In this document: in pieces, positions 1 to 7,317 of the stretch
Layout of the letters: each line of letters starts with the position of its first letter
Numbering within the stretch: position 1 is the stretch's first letter
Origin: Polaribacter cellanae
GTDB taxonomy: Bacteria > Bacteroidota > Bacteroidia > Flavobacteriales > Flavobacteriaceae
DNA length: 64,000 nt
Direction of reading: 5' to 3'
Assembly (NCBI RefSeq): GCF_017569185.1
Contig: NZ_CP071869.1
Coordinates: 1,602,001-1,666,000, forward strand
Notes under the pieces: generated by a model
Told to the model about the DNA's origin: nothing
The model's input: only the letters and a program-made list of their open reading frames with translations
The model's database searches: none
Position numbers and translations under genes: made by a program

Positions 1-121
1 CGCGTAAATCTACCCAAATCATAAAACCTTTATCGCGCGATTTTTGTACCCAACCAGCCAAGGTTACTTCTGTATTTATATGCGAATCTCTTAACTCGCC
101 ACAAGAATGACTTTTATACAT
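1..121 (-). CDS. aspS: aspartate--tRNA ligase, N-terminal part (cut by window edge)
   Basis: Reading the minus strand from an ATG at 121 gives about 40 residues beginning [11 protein letters not shown] and continuing through [13 protein letters not shown] and WVDLR, which is the characteristic N-terminal OB-fold of bacterial aspartyl-tRNA synthetase. The enzyme charges tRNA-Asp in the cytoplasm. The frame stays open to base 1, so the rest of the gene lies outside the window. It is divergent from the cupin gene. Identification rests only on the anticodon-binding start of the protein, but that stretch is distinctive. Too short for more detail. Confidence 0.85.
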   Translation of the reverse strand, partial: MYKSHSCGELRDSHINTEVTLAGWVQKSRDKGFMIWVDLR

Positions 122-313
122 TTCTATGAATAATTTAAGTTGCGAAATTAATCATTTTCCATTAAATATGAATGTTTTGGGTGTTCATTTCTAAACAGAA
201 ATACTACGCTTTTCGCACTCACTTTTTTTAAACAAAAAGAGTTTAAACATTAGCCTGTGCTTAGCGAATTCGAAGTACTTTAATCGGTAACGCAGAATCC
301 GTCTAATTCTTCG

Positions 314-321
314 TAAATTTG
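314..321 (+). promoter_or_regulatory. Bacteroidetes -7 box TAAATTTG before cupin gene
   Basis: TAAATTTG matches the TAnnTTTG consensus of Bacteroidetes primary sigma factors. It ends six bases before the ATG at 327, so the transcript would have an almost absent leader. No clear TTG -33 element is seen. Confidence 0.5.
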
Positions 322-326
322 TCTTT

Positions 327-686
327 ATGAGTGTAATTAATATTCAAGAGAAATTCAATTTATTTTCAGATTATTGGTCGCCAAAGAAAATAGGAGAATT
401 AAACGAACAACAGATTTTATTAGCCAAAATAAAAGGAGAATTTGTTTTTCATAAGCACGACAATGAAGACGAGCTTTTTATGGTACAAAAAGGCGTTTTA
501 GAAATCCATTTAAGAGATAAAATTATTACGATTAACGAAGGCGAGTTTTATATTGTTCCAAAAGGAGTGGAGCATAAACCAGTTGCCAAAGAAGAAGTTT
601 TTATTTTGTTGTTTGAGCCACTTACTACAAAACACACTGGCGATATTGTTGCAAATATTACTGTGGAAGCATATGAATCTATTTAA
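327..686 (+). CDS. cupin domain protein
   Basis: A 119-residue single-domain cupin. The first cupin motif is visible as HKH at 42-44 with E49 and G56, and the second as PKGVEH at 78-83, so the usual three-His/one-Glu metal site looks complete. Small stand-alone cupins of this kind bind a metal and a small ligand, but the substrate cannot be read from sequence. It stands alone, divergent from aspS, with its own promoter box, and is followed by about 100 AT-rich bases before the Fic gene. Function beyond metal-binding beta-barrel is not claimed. Confidence 0.85.
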   Translation: MSVINIQEKFNLFSDYWSPKKIGELNEQQILLAKIKGEFVFHKHDNEDELFMVQKGVLEIHLRDKIITINEGEFYIVPKGVEHKPVAKEEVFILLFEPLTTKHTGDIVANITVEAYESI

Positions 687-792
687 AACATAATAAGAAA
701 ATCAATTATTATGCTTTTTATATGAAATTCATAATAATAAAATATTTAATTATGATTTTTTATATATTTACATAATAACAAAAACTCTTATT

Positions 793-1917
793 ATGATAAA
801 TTTTAAATCTGGATTATATCAAAATCAAGGATATTATAAAAGTTTTCAACCTACTCAAATTAATAGAGATTGGATGATTAACGACATGAAACTAATTCAG
901 TTATTAAGTCTTGCAGATAGACAATTAGGAAGGTTAGATATGTATTCTGAATATGTAAATGTTGATTTATTTACACAGATGCATATTGCAAAAGAGGCCA
1001 CACAATCTTCTAAAATAGAAGGTACACAGACTAATATGGAAGAAGTCTTTCTAAAAAAAGAAGATGTTTCAAGTGAAAAAAGAGATGATTGGGAAGAAGT
1101 ACAAAATTATATTCAAGCAATGAACCATGCAGTTGGTTTGTTACATAAGCTTCCTTTTTCAAGTCGACTAATAAAACAAACTCATAAAATTTTATTACAA
1201 GGTGTAAGAGGTAATCACAAATTACCTGGAGAGTATAGAAGCAGTCAAAATTGGATTGGTGGAGCTTCTATAAATGATGCCGTTTTTATACCTCCTATTC
1301 ACAATACTGTAAACGATTTTATTTCTGACATTGAAAAATTTGCAAACGATTTAGAAAATCCTATGCCAGATTTATTAAAAATAGCTCTAATTCATTATCA
1401 ATTCGAAACTATCCACCCTTTTTTAGATGGAAATGGAAGAGTTGGAAGACTTTTAATTACTTTATATTTAGTAAACAAAGGAATTTTAAAACGGCCTATT
1501 TTATATTTATCAGATTTTTTTGAAAAACACAGAACTTTATATTATGATAACCTAATGAGAGTCAGAACCCATAATGATATCAATCAATGGTTTAAATTTT
1601 TTCTAACAGGAATTATAGAAACTTCCAAGAAAGGTGTAGATACTTTTAATTCAATTATGCATCTTTCAAAATCTACAGAAGAGAAAATTACTAAACTAGG
1701 GGCAAGAAGTTCCGATGCTCATAAAATAGTTGATTATCTATATAGCAATCCTGTTGTTGATGCCCAAAAAGTTGGAGAAATTATAGAGAAAAACCCACAA
1801 TCTGCATATCAACTAATAAACAAACTTGAAAACTTGAAAATCTTAAAAGAAATAACAGGTTCTCAAAGAAATCGTCTTTATACTTTTGATGATTATTTAG
1901 AAATTTTTAACGGCTAA
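793..1917 (+). CDS. Fic family protein, class II with N-terminal inhibitory helix
   Basis: 374 residues. The Fic catalytic loop HPFLDGNGRVGR is at 208-219, with the catalytic His208 and the phosphate-anchoring arginines intact. An inhibitory (S/T)xxxE(G/N) motif, SSKIEG, sits at 72-77 ahead of the Fic core, which places it in class II (known for the family: the Glu blocks ATP until it is displaced). The last ~80 residues look like a winged helix. Fic enzymes transfer AMP or other phosphate-containing groups to protein hydroxyls; the target here is unknown. The rsmI start follows after only five bases, so the two genes are probably co-transcribed, although no functional link is known. Confidence 0.9.
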   Translation: MINFKSGLYQNQGYYKSFQPTQINRDWMINDMKLIQLLSLADRQLGRLDMYSEYVNVDLFTQMHIAKEATQSSKIEGTQTNMEEVFLKKEDVSSEKRDDWEEVQNYIQAMNHAVGLLHKLPFSSRLIKQTHKILLQGVRGNHKLPGEYRSSQNWIGGASINDAVFIPPIHNTVNDFISDIEKFANDLENPMPDLLKIALIHYQFETIHPFLDGNGRVGRLLITLYLVNKGILKRPILYLSDFFEKHRTLYYDNLMRVRTHNDINQWFKFFLTGIIETSKKGVDTFNSIMHLSKSTEEKITKLGARSSDAHKIVDYLYSNPVVDAQKVGEIIEKNPQSAYQLINKLENLKILKEITGSQRNRLYTFDDYLEIFNG

Positions 1918-1922
1918 TTAAA

Positions 1923-2594
1923 ATGAGCAAATTATATATAGTCCCAACACCAATTGGTAATTTAGAAGACATAACTTTTAGAGCGATTAGAATTCTAAAA
2001 GAAGTCGATTTTATTTTAGCAGAAGACACACGTACAAGTGGAAAATTGTTAAAGCATTTTGAGATTGCTACGCAAATGCACAGTCATCATATGCATAATG
2101 AGCATAAATCTGTAAAAGGTGTGGTGCAAAGAATCGAGAATGGAGAAACCTGTGCATTAATTTCTGATGCTGGAACTCCAGCAATTTCAGATCCTGGTTT
2201 TTTACTCACAAGAGCTTGTGTAGAAAATAATATAGAAGTCGATTGTTTACCAGGTGCAACAGCTTTTGTACCAGCTTTGGTAAATTCTGGTTTGCCCAAT
2301 GACAAATTTGTTTTTGAAGGTTTTTTACCTGTTAAAAAAGGAAGACAAACTCGTTTTTTGTTGTTAGCAGAAGAAACAAGAACGATGATTTTTTATGAAT
2401 CTCCACACAAACTGGTAAAAACATTAGGGCATTTTGTAGCATATTTTGGTGCAGAAAGAAGAGTATCTGTTTCTAGAGAACTCACAAAAATGTTTGAAGA
2501 AACCATTAGAGGAACTGCCACAGAAGTATTAGCACATTATACTGCAAAACCACCAAAAGGAGAAATTGTGGTAATTGTTGAAGGGAAGAAATAA
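1923..2594 (+). CDS. rsmI: 16S rRNA (cytidine(1402)-2'-O)-methyltransferase
   Basis: 223 residues of the tetrapyrrole-methylase (SAM-dependent) fold. The N terminus LYIVPTPIGNLEDIT and the following AEDTRTS and SDAGTPAISDPG segments are diagnostic for RsmI, which 2'-O-methylates C1402 of 16S rRNA in the decoding centre. Length fits the shorter Bacteroidetes forms. It starts five bases after the Fic stop and is followed by a strong GC-rich hairpin that probably ends the transcript. No anomalies seen. Confidence 0.95.
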   Translation: MSKLYIVPTPIGNLEDITFRAIRILKEVDFILAEDTRTSGKLLKHFEIATQMHSHHMHNEHKSVKGVVQRIENGETCALISDAGTPAISDPGFLLTRACVENNIEVDCLPGATAFVPALVNSGLPNDKFVFEGFLPVKKGRQTRFLLLAEETRTMIFYESPHKLVKTLGHFVAYFGAERRVSVSRELTKMFEETIRGTATEVLAHYTAKPPKGEIVVIVEGKK

Positions 2595-2602
2595 CAGTTT
2601 AC

Positions 2603-2639
2603 AGACCTCACGAGGTTTTTAAAACCTGTGAGGTCTTTA
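2603..2639 (+). terminator. palindrome/terminator after rsmI
   Basis: AGACCTCAC at 2603-2611 pairs with GTGAGGTCT at 2628-2636, and AGGTTT pairs with AAACCT inside, with one bulged base; TTTAA follows. It stands out as GC-rich in an AT-rich gap. From memory, closely similar GACCTCACAGG palindromes are scattered in Flavobacteriaceae genomes, so it may be a dispersed repeat serving as a terminator. Confidence 0.65.
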
Positions 2640-2658
2640 AAATAAAAAAATATTATAA

Positions 2659-3000
2659 ATGATAATCCAACAATTCAAAACAATACTAAAATCAAATCCA
2701 ACAGCAATTACGTTTTCAGAAACGATGCAAGTAATTGAAGATAATTATAATTTCACACCAACCAATTTTACAAACGGAGAACTCAAAAACAATGCTGGCG
2801 AAAATTCTGGTTCTTGCAAATTATTTGCGTTTGCTAAACTTCAAAAATTATCTAAAGAAGAAACCTTATTTTGTTTTGGAGAACATTATAAATCTGTTTT
2901 AGAAGATAAAAATGGAGATGCTCATCAAAATATAAGAAACTTTATGAAAACTGGTTTTGAGGGTTTGTCTTTTGAAGGTGAATCTTTGAAAATAAAATAG
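2659..3000 (+). CDS. HopJ-type effector family protein
   Basis: 113 residues. The NYNFTPTNFTNG segment, the NNAGENSGSCKLFAFAKLQ stretch and CFGEHY match the small HopJ family (PF08888). The family is named after a Pseudomonas type III effector, but it is widespread in free-living marine bacteria with no type III system, and none is seen here, so an effector role is unlikely. The molecular function is unknown. It is a lone gene between the rsmI terminator and the AAA ATPase operator region. Confidence 0.8.
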   Translation: MIIQQFKTILKSNPTAITFSETMQVIEDNYNFTPTNFTNGELKNNAGENSGSCKLFAFAKLQKLSKEETLFCFGEHYKSVLEDKNGDAHQNIRNFMKTGFEGLSFEGESLKIK

Positions 3001-3007
3001 TGTATTT

Positions 3008-3088
3008 TGTTATTTAAAATAACACTTTTTATATTATTTTGTTATTTTAAATAACATTATTTGTATATGTTTGTTATTCAATATAACA
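3008..3088 (+). promoter_or_regulatory. three phased palindromic operators upstream of AAA ATPase
   Basis: Three 17-bp palindromes of form TGTTAT-N5-ATAACA occur at 3008-3024, 3040-3056 and 3072-3088. The starts are exactly 32 bp apart, about three helical turns, so bound proteins would sit on one face of the DNA. The third copy ends two bases before the ATG at 3091. This looks like a cooperative operator for a dimeric regulator, possibly the downstream protein itself (inference). Confidence 0.7.
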
Positions 3089-3090
3089 AA

Positions 3091-4285
3091 ATGGAAAAAT
3101 TACTCACGCTTCAAAAACTGTTTTTGGACAAGGTTTTTACAAAAGAGCGTTATCTAATCACAAAAATAAACTGGTCTAACAGATTGATTGCTATTAAAGG
3201 TGCAAGAGGTTCTGGGAAAACTACTTTACTGTTGCAACAAATAAAGTTCTATTTACCAAAAGACGCAGAACCTTTGTATGCTTCTTTAGATAATTTGTAT
3301 TTTTTAGAAAATAACTTGGTAGATTTAGCAGAAGAATTTGTTTTGCAGGGTGGCACACATTTATTTTTAGATGAAGTACATAAATACCCAAATTGGTCGA
3401 GAGAAATAAAATTAATTTATGACCAATTTCCGAAATTGAAAACCGTTTTCACTTCTTCTTCAATGTTAGAAATCTACAAAGGAGAATCTGATTTAAGCAG
3501 AAGAGTGGTTCCTTATTATTTAAAAGAATTGTCATTTAGAGAGTTTCTTTATTTTAAAACTGGAGAAAAACTACCAATTTTAGATTTAGAAGACATTTTA
3601 AAAAATCATAAAGAATATGCCAGAGAAATTTCAACAAAATTAAATACACCCTTTAAAATATTTTAAAGAATATTTAGAATATGGCAATTATCCGTATTTT
3701 TTAGAAGATGTAGAAAGTTATAATTTAAAATTAATACAAACGATTAATTTAATTATAGAATCCGATTTGAATGCTGTGGAAAATATTGCTTATGAAGATA
3801 GTAGAAAAATAAAAAAACTACTTTTAGCGATTGCACAAAGTGTTCCGTTTTCACCAAATATTAAAAAATTAAGTGAACGTTTAGGTATTAACAGAACCTT
3901 TTTAATAAACGCTATAAAATTATTAAACAGAGCAGATTTGGTTATGGAACTATTTAAGCCTACAAAAGGGGTTGGAGCCTTAACGAAACCAGAAAAATTA
4001 TACTTAAACAACACCAATTTAATTTTTGCTTTGGATAAAAAACAAGCCGAAGTTGATACATTAAGAGAAACTTTTTTCGCGAATCAGATGAAACACATAC
4101 ACGAAATTCATTTGGCAGAAAAGGGCGATTTTCTAATTAATAAAAAATATACGTTTGAAATTGGTGGAAAAAATAAACCTACAAAACAAATTAAAGGCGT
4201 AGAAAATGGGTTTGTTGTGAGAGATGATATGGAAGTTGGCGGTTTAAATATTATTCCGCTTTATTTATTTGGGTTTATGTATTAA
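3091..4285 (+). pseudogene. AAA family ATPase (AAA_14/DUF4143 type), frameshifted
   Basis: Two consecutive reading frames together make one protein. The first, from ATG 3091, has Walker A GARGSGKTT at residues 37-45 and Walker B LFLDEVH at 91-97. It stops at 3666. The next frame continues with KEYLEYGNYPYFLEDVE and then a winged-helix/DUF4143-like C-terminal part to 4285. Removing one base in the CCCTTT run near 3648 joins them as NTPLKYFKEYLEYG. The family is common in Bacteroidetes; the role is not established. An ORF start at the upstream TTG 3061 is unlikely because the third operator lies inside that extension. A sequencing error could mimic the frameshift. Confidence 0.8.
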
Positions 4286-4458
4286 GGGTTTTCCTTGTGG
4301 TTTATTTATTCCACAAAGCTTAACAGAGAGACAAAGAGCTTAAATATTTTTATAATGTAGAAGTACATCCGTTTATAAATTACTCGTTACAATCAACAAA
4401 TATTTATATTCTTATTTTTTTTGATAAAATTCAAAAAAATCTAATGAAAAAGATGTAT

Positions 4459-4660
4459 GCGTATAAAATTATCATCAATAAAAAAAAAAAACAAATATTA
4501 TTGTTGGGGCGCACTTATTAGGCTCAGAAGAGAATGAATGTATAAATATATTATGATGGCAATTAACTAGAAAATGATCGTTTCTCAATTTAAAAAACTT
4601 ATTTTTACGTATCCTTCTTATTCCAGAGATTTAAAAAGTATGATAAAAATTTCTAATTAG
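4459..4660 (+). pseudogene. remnant of NAD(P)/FAD-dependent disulfide oxidoreductase C-terminus
   Basis: The 4286-4785 gap has no intact gene, but translation in two frames recovers AYKIIINKK, IIVGAHLLGSEENECINI and then KMIVSQFKKLIFTYPSYS followed by RDLKSMI. These are the dimerisation-domain signatures of glutathione/mercuric-reductase-like flavoproteins. At least one frameshift near 4560 and an in-frame stop show it is decayed. The N-terminal FAD and NAD domains are absent. A TTGTGG/CCACAA hairpin at 4295-4316 follows the ATPase; nothing else is recognised in this gap. Confidence 0.6.
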
Positions 4661-4785
4661 CTTATTTATAATACTTTTTAGACTCCTGTTCTATTAAGAA
4701 TGGAATTTTTAATGGCAATTTTATTAAAAAATCGAGGATTTTTTTTCAAAAAAAACTATTTTTATGGCATAAAAAACTTGGTCTC

Positions 4786-6516
4786 ATGTTAAAAAAATTA
4801 ATCTACCTTTTATTATTTTCATTTCTACTTTTTCAATGTAAAACTGATGAAAAGCCAAAAAAATTACCACCAAAAAATTATACTGACATAATAAACAAAG
4901 AATTTACTGGAGATTTAGCGTATAAAACGACCTCGTTTATCGAGAAATATTGGCGAGTTGTTGGAAATACCGGTTTTAATAAAAGTGTTTATAAAATTGC
5001 AGAAGAGTTAGAAAAAGCAGGTTATATTTTAGAGGAAAAAGCTACTAAAAAAGATGTTTTAACTTATAGAATTGAGAAACGTCCACTTAAAAACCCAACT
5101 TGGGAATCTGTAGATGCAGTTTTAAAAATTGAAGGAGAAATAGAACCTTTGTTGCAACACAGTACTAATAGAAATATGATTGCTTTAAATTCTTACAGCA
5201 CTCCTAAAGAAGGAATTTCTGCAGAAGTAATTTATATCAAAGACATTAAAAACATTAACAAAACAAACGTAAAAGGAAAAATCGTTTTTGCGGAAACGAG
5301 TCCATACGAACTTTACAAATCGGCAATTATTGAAGGAAAAGCCACAGGTATTATCACTTATGATAACCCTTCTTATTTACAACCCCAAAAAAACACGACT
5401 TCTATTCAATTTCGTTCTATTCCTTATGATTCTATAAACAAACCTTGGGCAATTGCACTTTCTTACCAAGCAAAAGAACGTTTAAAAAAAACGTTAGAAA
5501 AAGGAAAAACAAAACTAAATGTAAAAATTGAAACCAATATTTATGCTTCCGAAGAATTAACAATTGTGGCAGATGTTAAAGGTGCAGAAAAACCGAAAGA
5601 ACGTTTAGTTTTTAGTGCACACATTCAAGAACCTGGTGCAAATGACAATGCCACTGGAGTGGGTGTTACTTTAGAAATGGCTTCGTTAACTGCGAAATTT
5701 ATCAATCAAAAAGAATTTCAACCTAAAAGAACGTTAACTTTTTTATGGGGAGACGAAATTGTTTCTACAAGAAGATATGTACAAGAAGATCTTACAAGAG
5801 CAAAAGATATAAAATGGGGAATTTCTTTAGACATGGTTGGAGAAGATACCGAAAAAACTGGTGGAACTTTCTTAATTGAAAAAATGCCAGATCCAAGTGC
5901 AATTTGGGCGCGTGGAAATGACAAACATACAGAATGGGGAGGAACTGAAATGAGTTTAGAACAAATGAAACCGCATTATTTAAACGATTTTTTAATCGAT
6001 AAATTTAAGGCTCAAGCAAAAAGAGCAAATTGGATTGTAAATACAAATCCGTTTGAAGGTGGAAGCGATCACGTTCCTTTTTTAAAAGAAAACATTCCAA
6101 GTGTTTTATTTTGGCATTTTACAGATCAGTTTTATCACACAGATAACGATCGAATTGATAAAGTTTCTAAAACGACATTAAAAAATGTTGGAACTGCAGC
6201 TTTAATTGCTGCATATACTTTATTAAATGCCGATGAAAATACAGCTAAAACTATAATTTATAATTTAGAAAAAGCGGCTATTGAAAGATTAAATGAAGAA
6301 TTGAAACAAAGTAAAATTGCTTTAAATAATGGCGATTCTTTAGAAACACAAATCGAAATTATTACTGCTTGGAACGATTGGTATAAAAAATCGTTATCTA
6401 CCACAAAAGACATGGTTTTAGACGAAAATAGTATTGAACTTGATATTGAAAAATCACAAAAAACAATTGATGCTGTTTCTAGAAAGATAATCAAGAAATT
6501 AAAGGCTCAATTTTAA
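4786..6516 (+). CDS. M28 family zinc peptidase, lipoprotein
   Basis: 576 residues with a lipoprotein signal ending LLFQC (Cys18), so it is probably exported and lipid-anchored. A protease-associated-like insert lies around 120-230. The M28 metallopeptidase core follows: H279 and D287 (GANDNATG), E324 in WGDE, D349, and the final His in GGSDHVPF. All two-zinc ligands and the general-base Glu appear present. M28 enzymes are aminopeptidases or carboxypeptidases releasing amino acids, fitting a role in peptide scavenging. About 90 residues after the catalytic core are helical and unassigned. The ATG 4786 begins a clean signal peptide. It is a single gene facing the minus-strand AhpD-like gene. 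Confidence 0.9.
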   Translation: MLKKLIYLLLFSFLLFQCKTDEKPKKLPPKNYTDIINKEFTGDLAYKTTSFIEKYWRVVGNTGFNKSVYKIAEELEKAGYILEEKATKKDVLTYRIEKRPLKNPTWESVDAVLKIEGEIEPLLQHSTNRNMIALNSYSTPKEGISAEVIYIKDIKNINKTNVKGKIVFAETSPYELYKSAIIEGKATGIITYDNPSYLQPQKNTTSIQFRSIPYDSINKPWAIALSYQAKERLKKTLEKGKTKLNVKIETNIYASEELTIVADVKGAEKPKERLVFSAHIQEPGANDNATGVGVTLEMASLTAKFINQKEFQPKRTLTFLWGDEIVSTRRYVQEDLTRAKDIKWGISLDMVGEDTEKTGGTFLIEKMPDPSAIWARGNDKHTEWGGTEMSLEQMKPHYLNDFLIDKFKAQAKRANWIVNTNPFEGGSDHVPFLKENIPSVLFWHFTDQFYHTDNDRIDKVSKTTLKNVGTAALIAAYTLLNADENTAKTIIYNLEKAAIERLNEELKQSKIALNNGDSLETQIEIITAWNDWYKKSLSTTKDMVLDENSIELDIEKSQKTIDAVSRKIIKKLKAQF

Positions 6517-6573
6517 CTTTCTATTTTTAATTTTTTGTACCTTTTTAAATTCCATATATTTTAAATAGTCTCT

Positions 6574-6700
6574 AATTTTGCAAAAATAGAAGTTATGTTG
6601 TTTACTAAATTTTAAGAAAAAAAGAGTTTGGGGAAACCCTTAATGTTTATACGAAACCTTTTCTATAAAAACGAAAAGGCTTCTTTGTTTTTATTTTTCT
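6574..6700 (+). other. orphan promoter-like box and hairpin between convergent genes
   Basis: TAATTTTG at 6574-6581 fits TAnnTTTG and points rightwards, yet no plus-strand gene follows; only a six-codon ORF (MLFTKF) and a hairpin, CCTTTTC at 6657-6663 with GAAAAGG at 6673-6679, followed by T-rich sequence. It could be a short non-coding RNA, a decayed gene start, or chance in AT-rich DNA. The hairpin may also end M28 transcription. Confidence 0.3.
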
Positions 6701-7303
6701 CTAATATTTAGAGCCATTGTGTTTACCAACTTCGAAACCATGTTTCCCCAAAAACTGATTTCCAGATTCTATGGCGTCTTTCTCTAAAGTAGTTCCCATA
6801 GAATCGTTCCAACGATTTAAGTAACCAAATAAAGAAATTACACCCAACATTTCTACGATTTCTCCTTCGTCCCAATATTTATAAAGTTTTTCTTTAATTT
6901 TTGCATCTACTGCATTTGGCACCATAGATGCTGCTAAAGAAAAATCTAGTGCAGCTCTTTCTGCATCAGAAAAAGCGCTATGTGTTTTGTATTCCCAAAT
7001 ATTATCTAATTGTTCTTGTTCTGCTCCATAACGTTCTGCAGCTCTAATTGCATGAGCTTGGCAATATCTACAACCTGTTGCGTTGCTAGAAACCCAAGCA
7101 ATCAACCTTTTTAAAGCAGAAGTTACTCTACCTTCATTTGCCATTACAGCTTTGTTTAAGTTGATAAATGCTTTAGAAATGGCAGGTCTTCTTTGCATTG
7201 TTAAGACAGAATTTGGACAAAAACCCAAGGTTTCATTAAAAAATTCTGCTAATTTTTTTGTTTCTAAATCGTGTTCCGCTATAAGAGGTGTTACTAATGG
7301 CAT
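6701..7303 (-). CDS. carboxymuconolactone decarboxylase/AhpD-like protein
   Basis: 200 residues of all-helical AhpD-like fold. The redox motif CRYC is at 78-81 with His84 after it, matching CxxCxxH of peroxidase-related AhpD family members, which reduce peroxides or act as disulfide relays. The preceding WVSSNATG and the following RAAERYG agree with the family. It begins 14 bases downstream of the lectin gene on the same strand, so read-through is likely, but no functional connection is evident. True substrate unknown. Confidence 0.88.
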   Translation of the reverse strand: MPLVTPLIAEHDLETKKLAEFFNETLGFCPNSVLTMQRRPAISKAFINLNKAVMANEGRVTSALKRLIAWVSSNATGCRYCQAHAIRAAERYGAEQEQLDNIWEYKTHSAFSDAERAALDFSLAASMVPNAVDAKIKEKLYKYWDEGEIVEMLGVISLFGYLNRWNDSMGTTLEKDAIESGNQFLGKHGFEVGKHNGSKY

Positions 7304-7317
7304 ATATTTCTGTTTTA

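Noticed and set aside
793..2594. Fic-rsmI as a toxin-antitoxin pair
   Set aside because: The Fic protein carries its own inhibitory motif and the neighbour is the housekeeping rsmI; no FicA-like antitoxin is seen.
2659..3000. HopJ protein as a type III virulence effector
   Set aside because: No type III secretion genes are present and the family is common in free-living marine bacteria.
3061..3090. TTG/ATG starts upstream in the AAA ATPase frame
   Set aside because: This stretch contains the third palindromic operator; ATG 3091 directly follows it.
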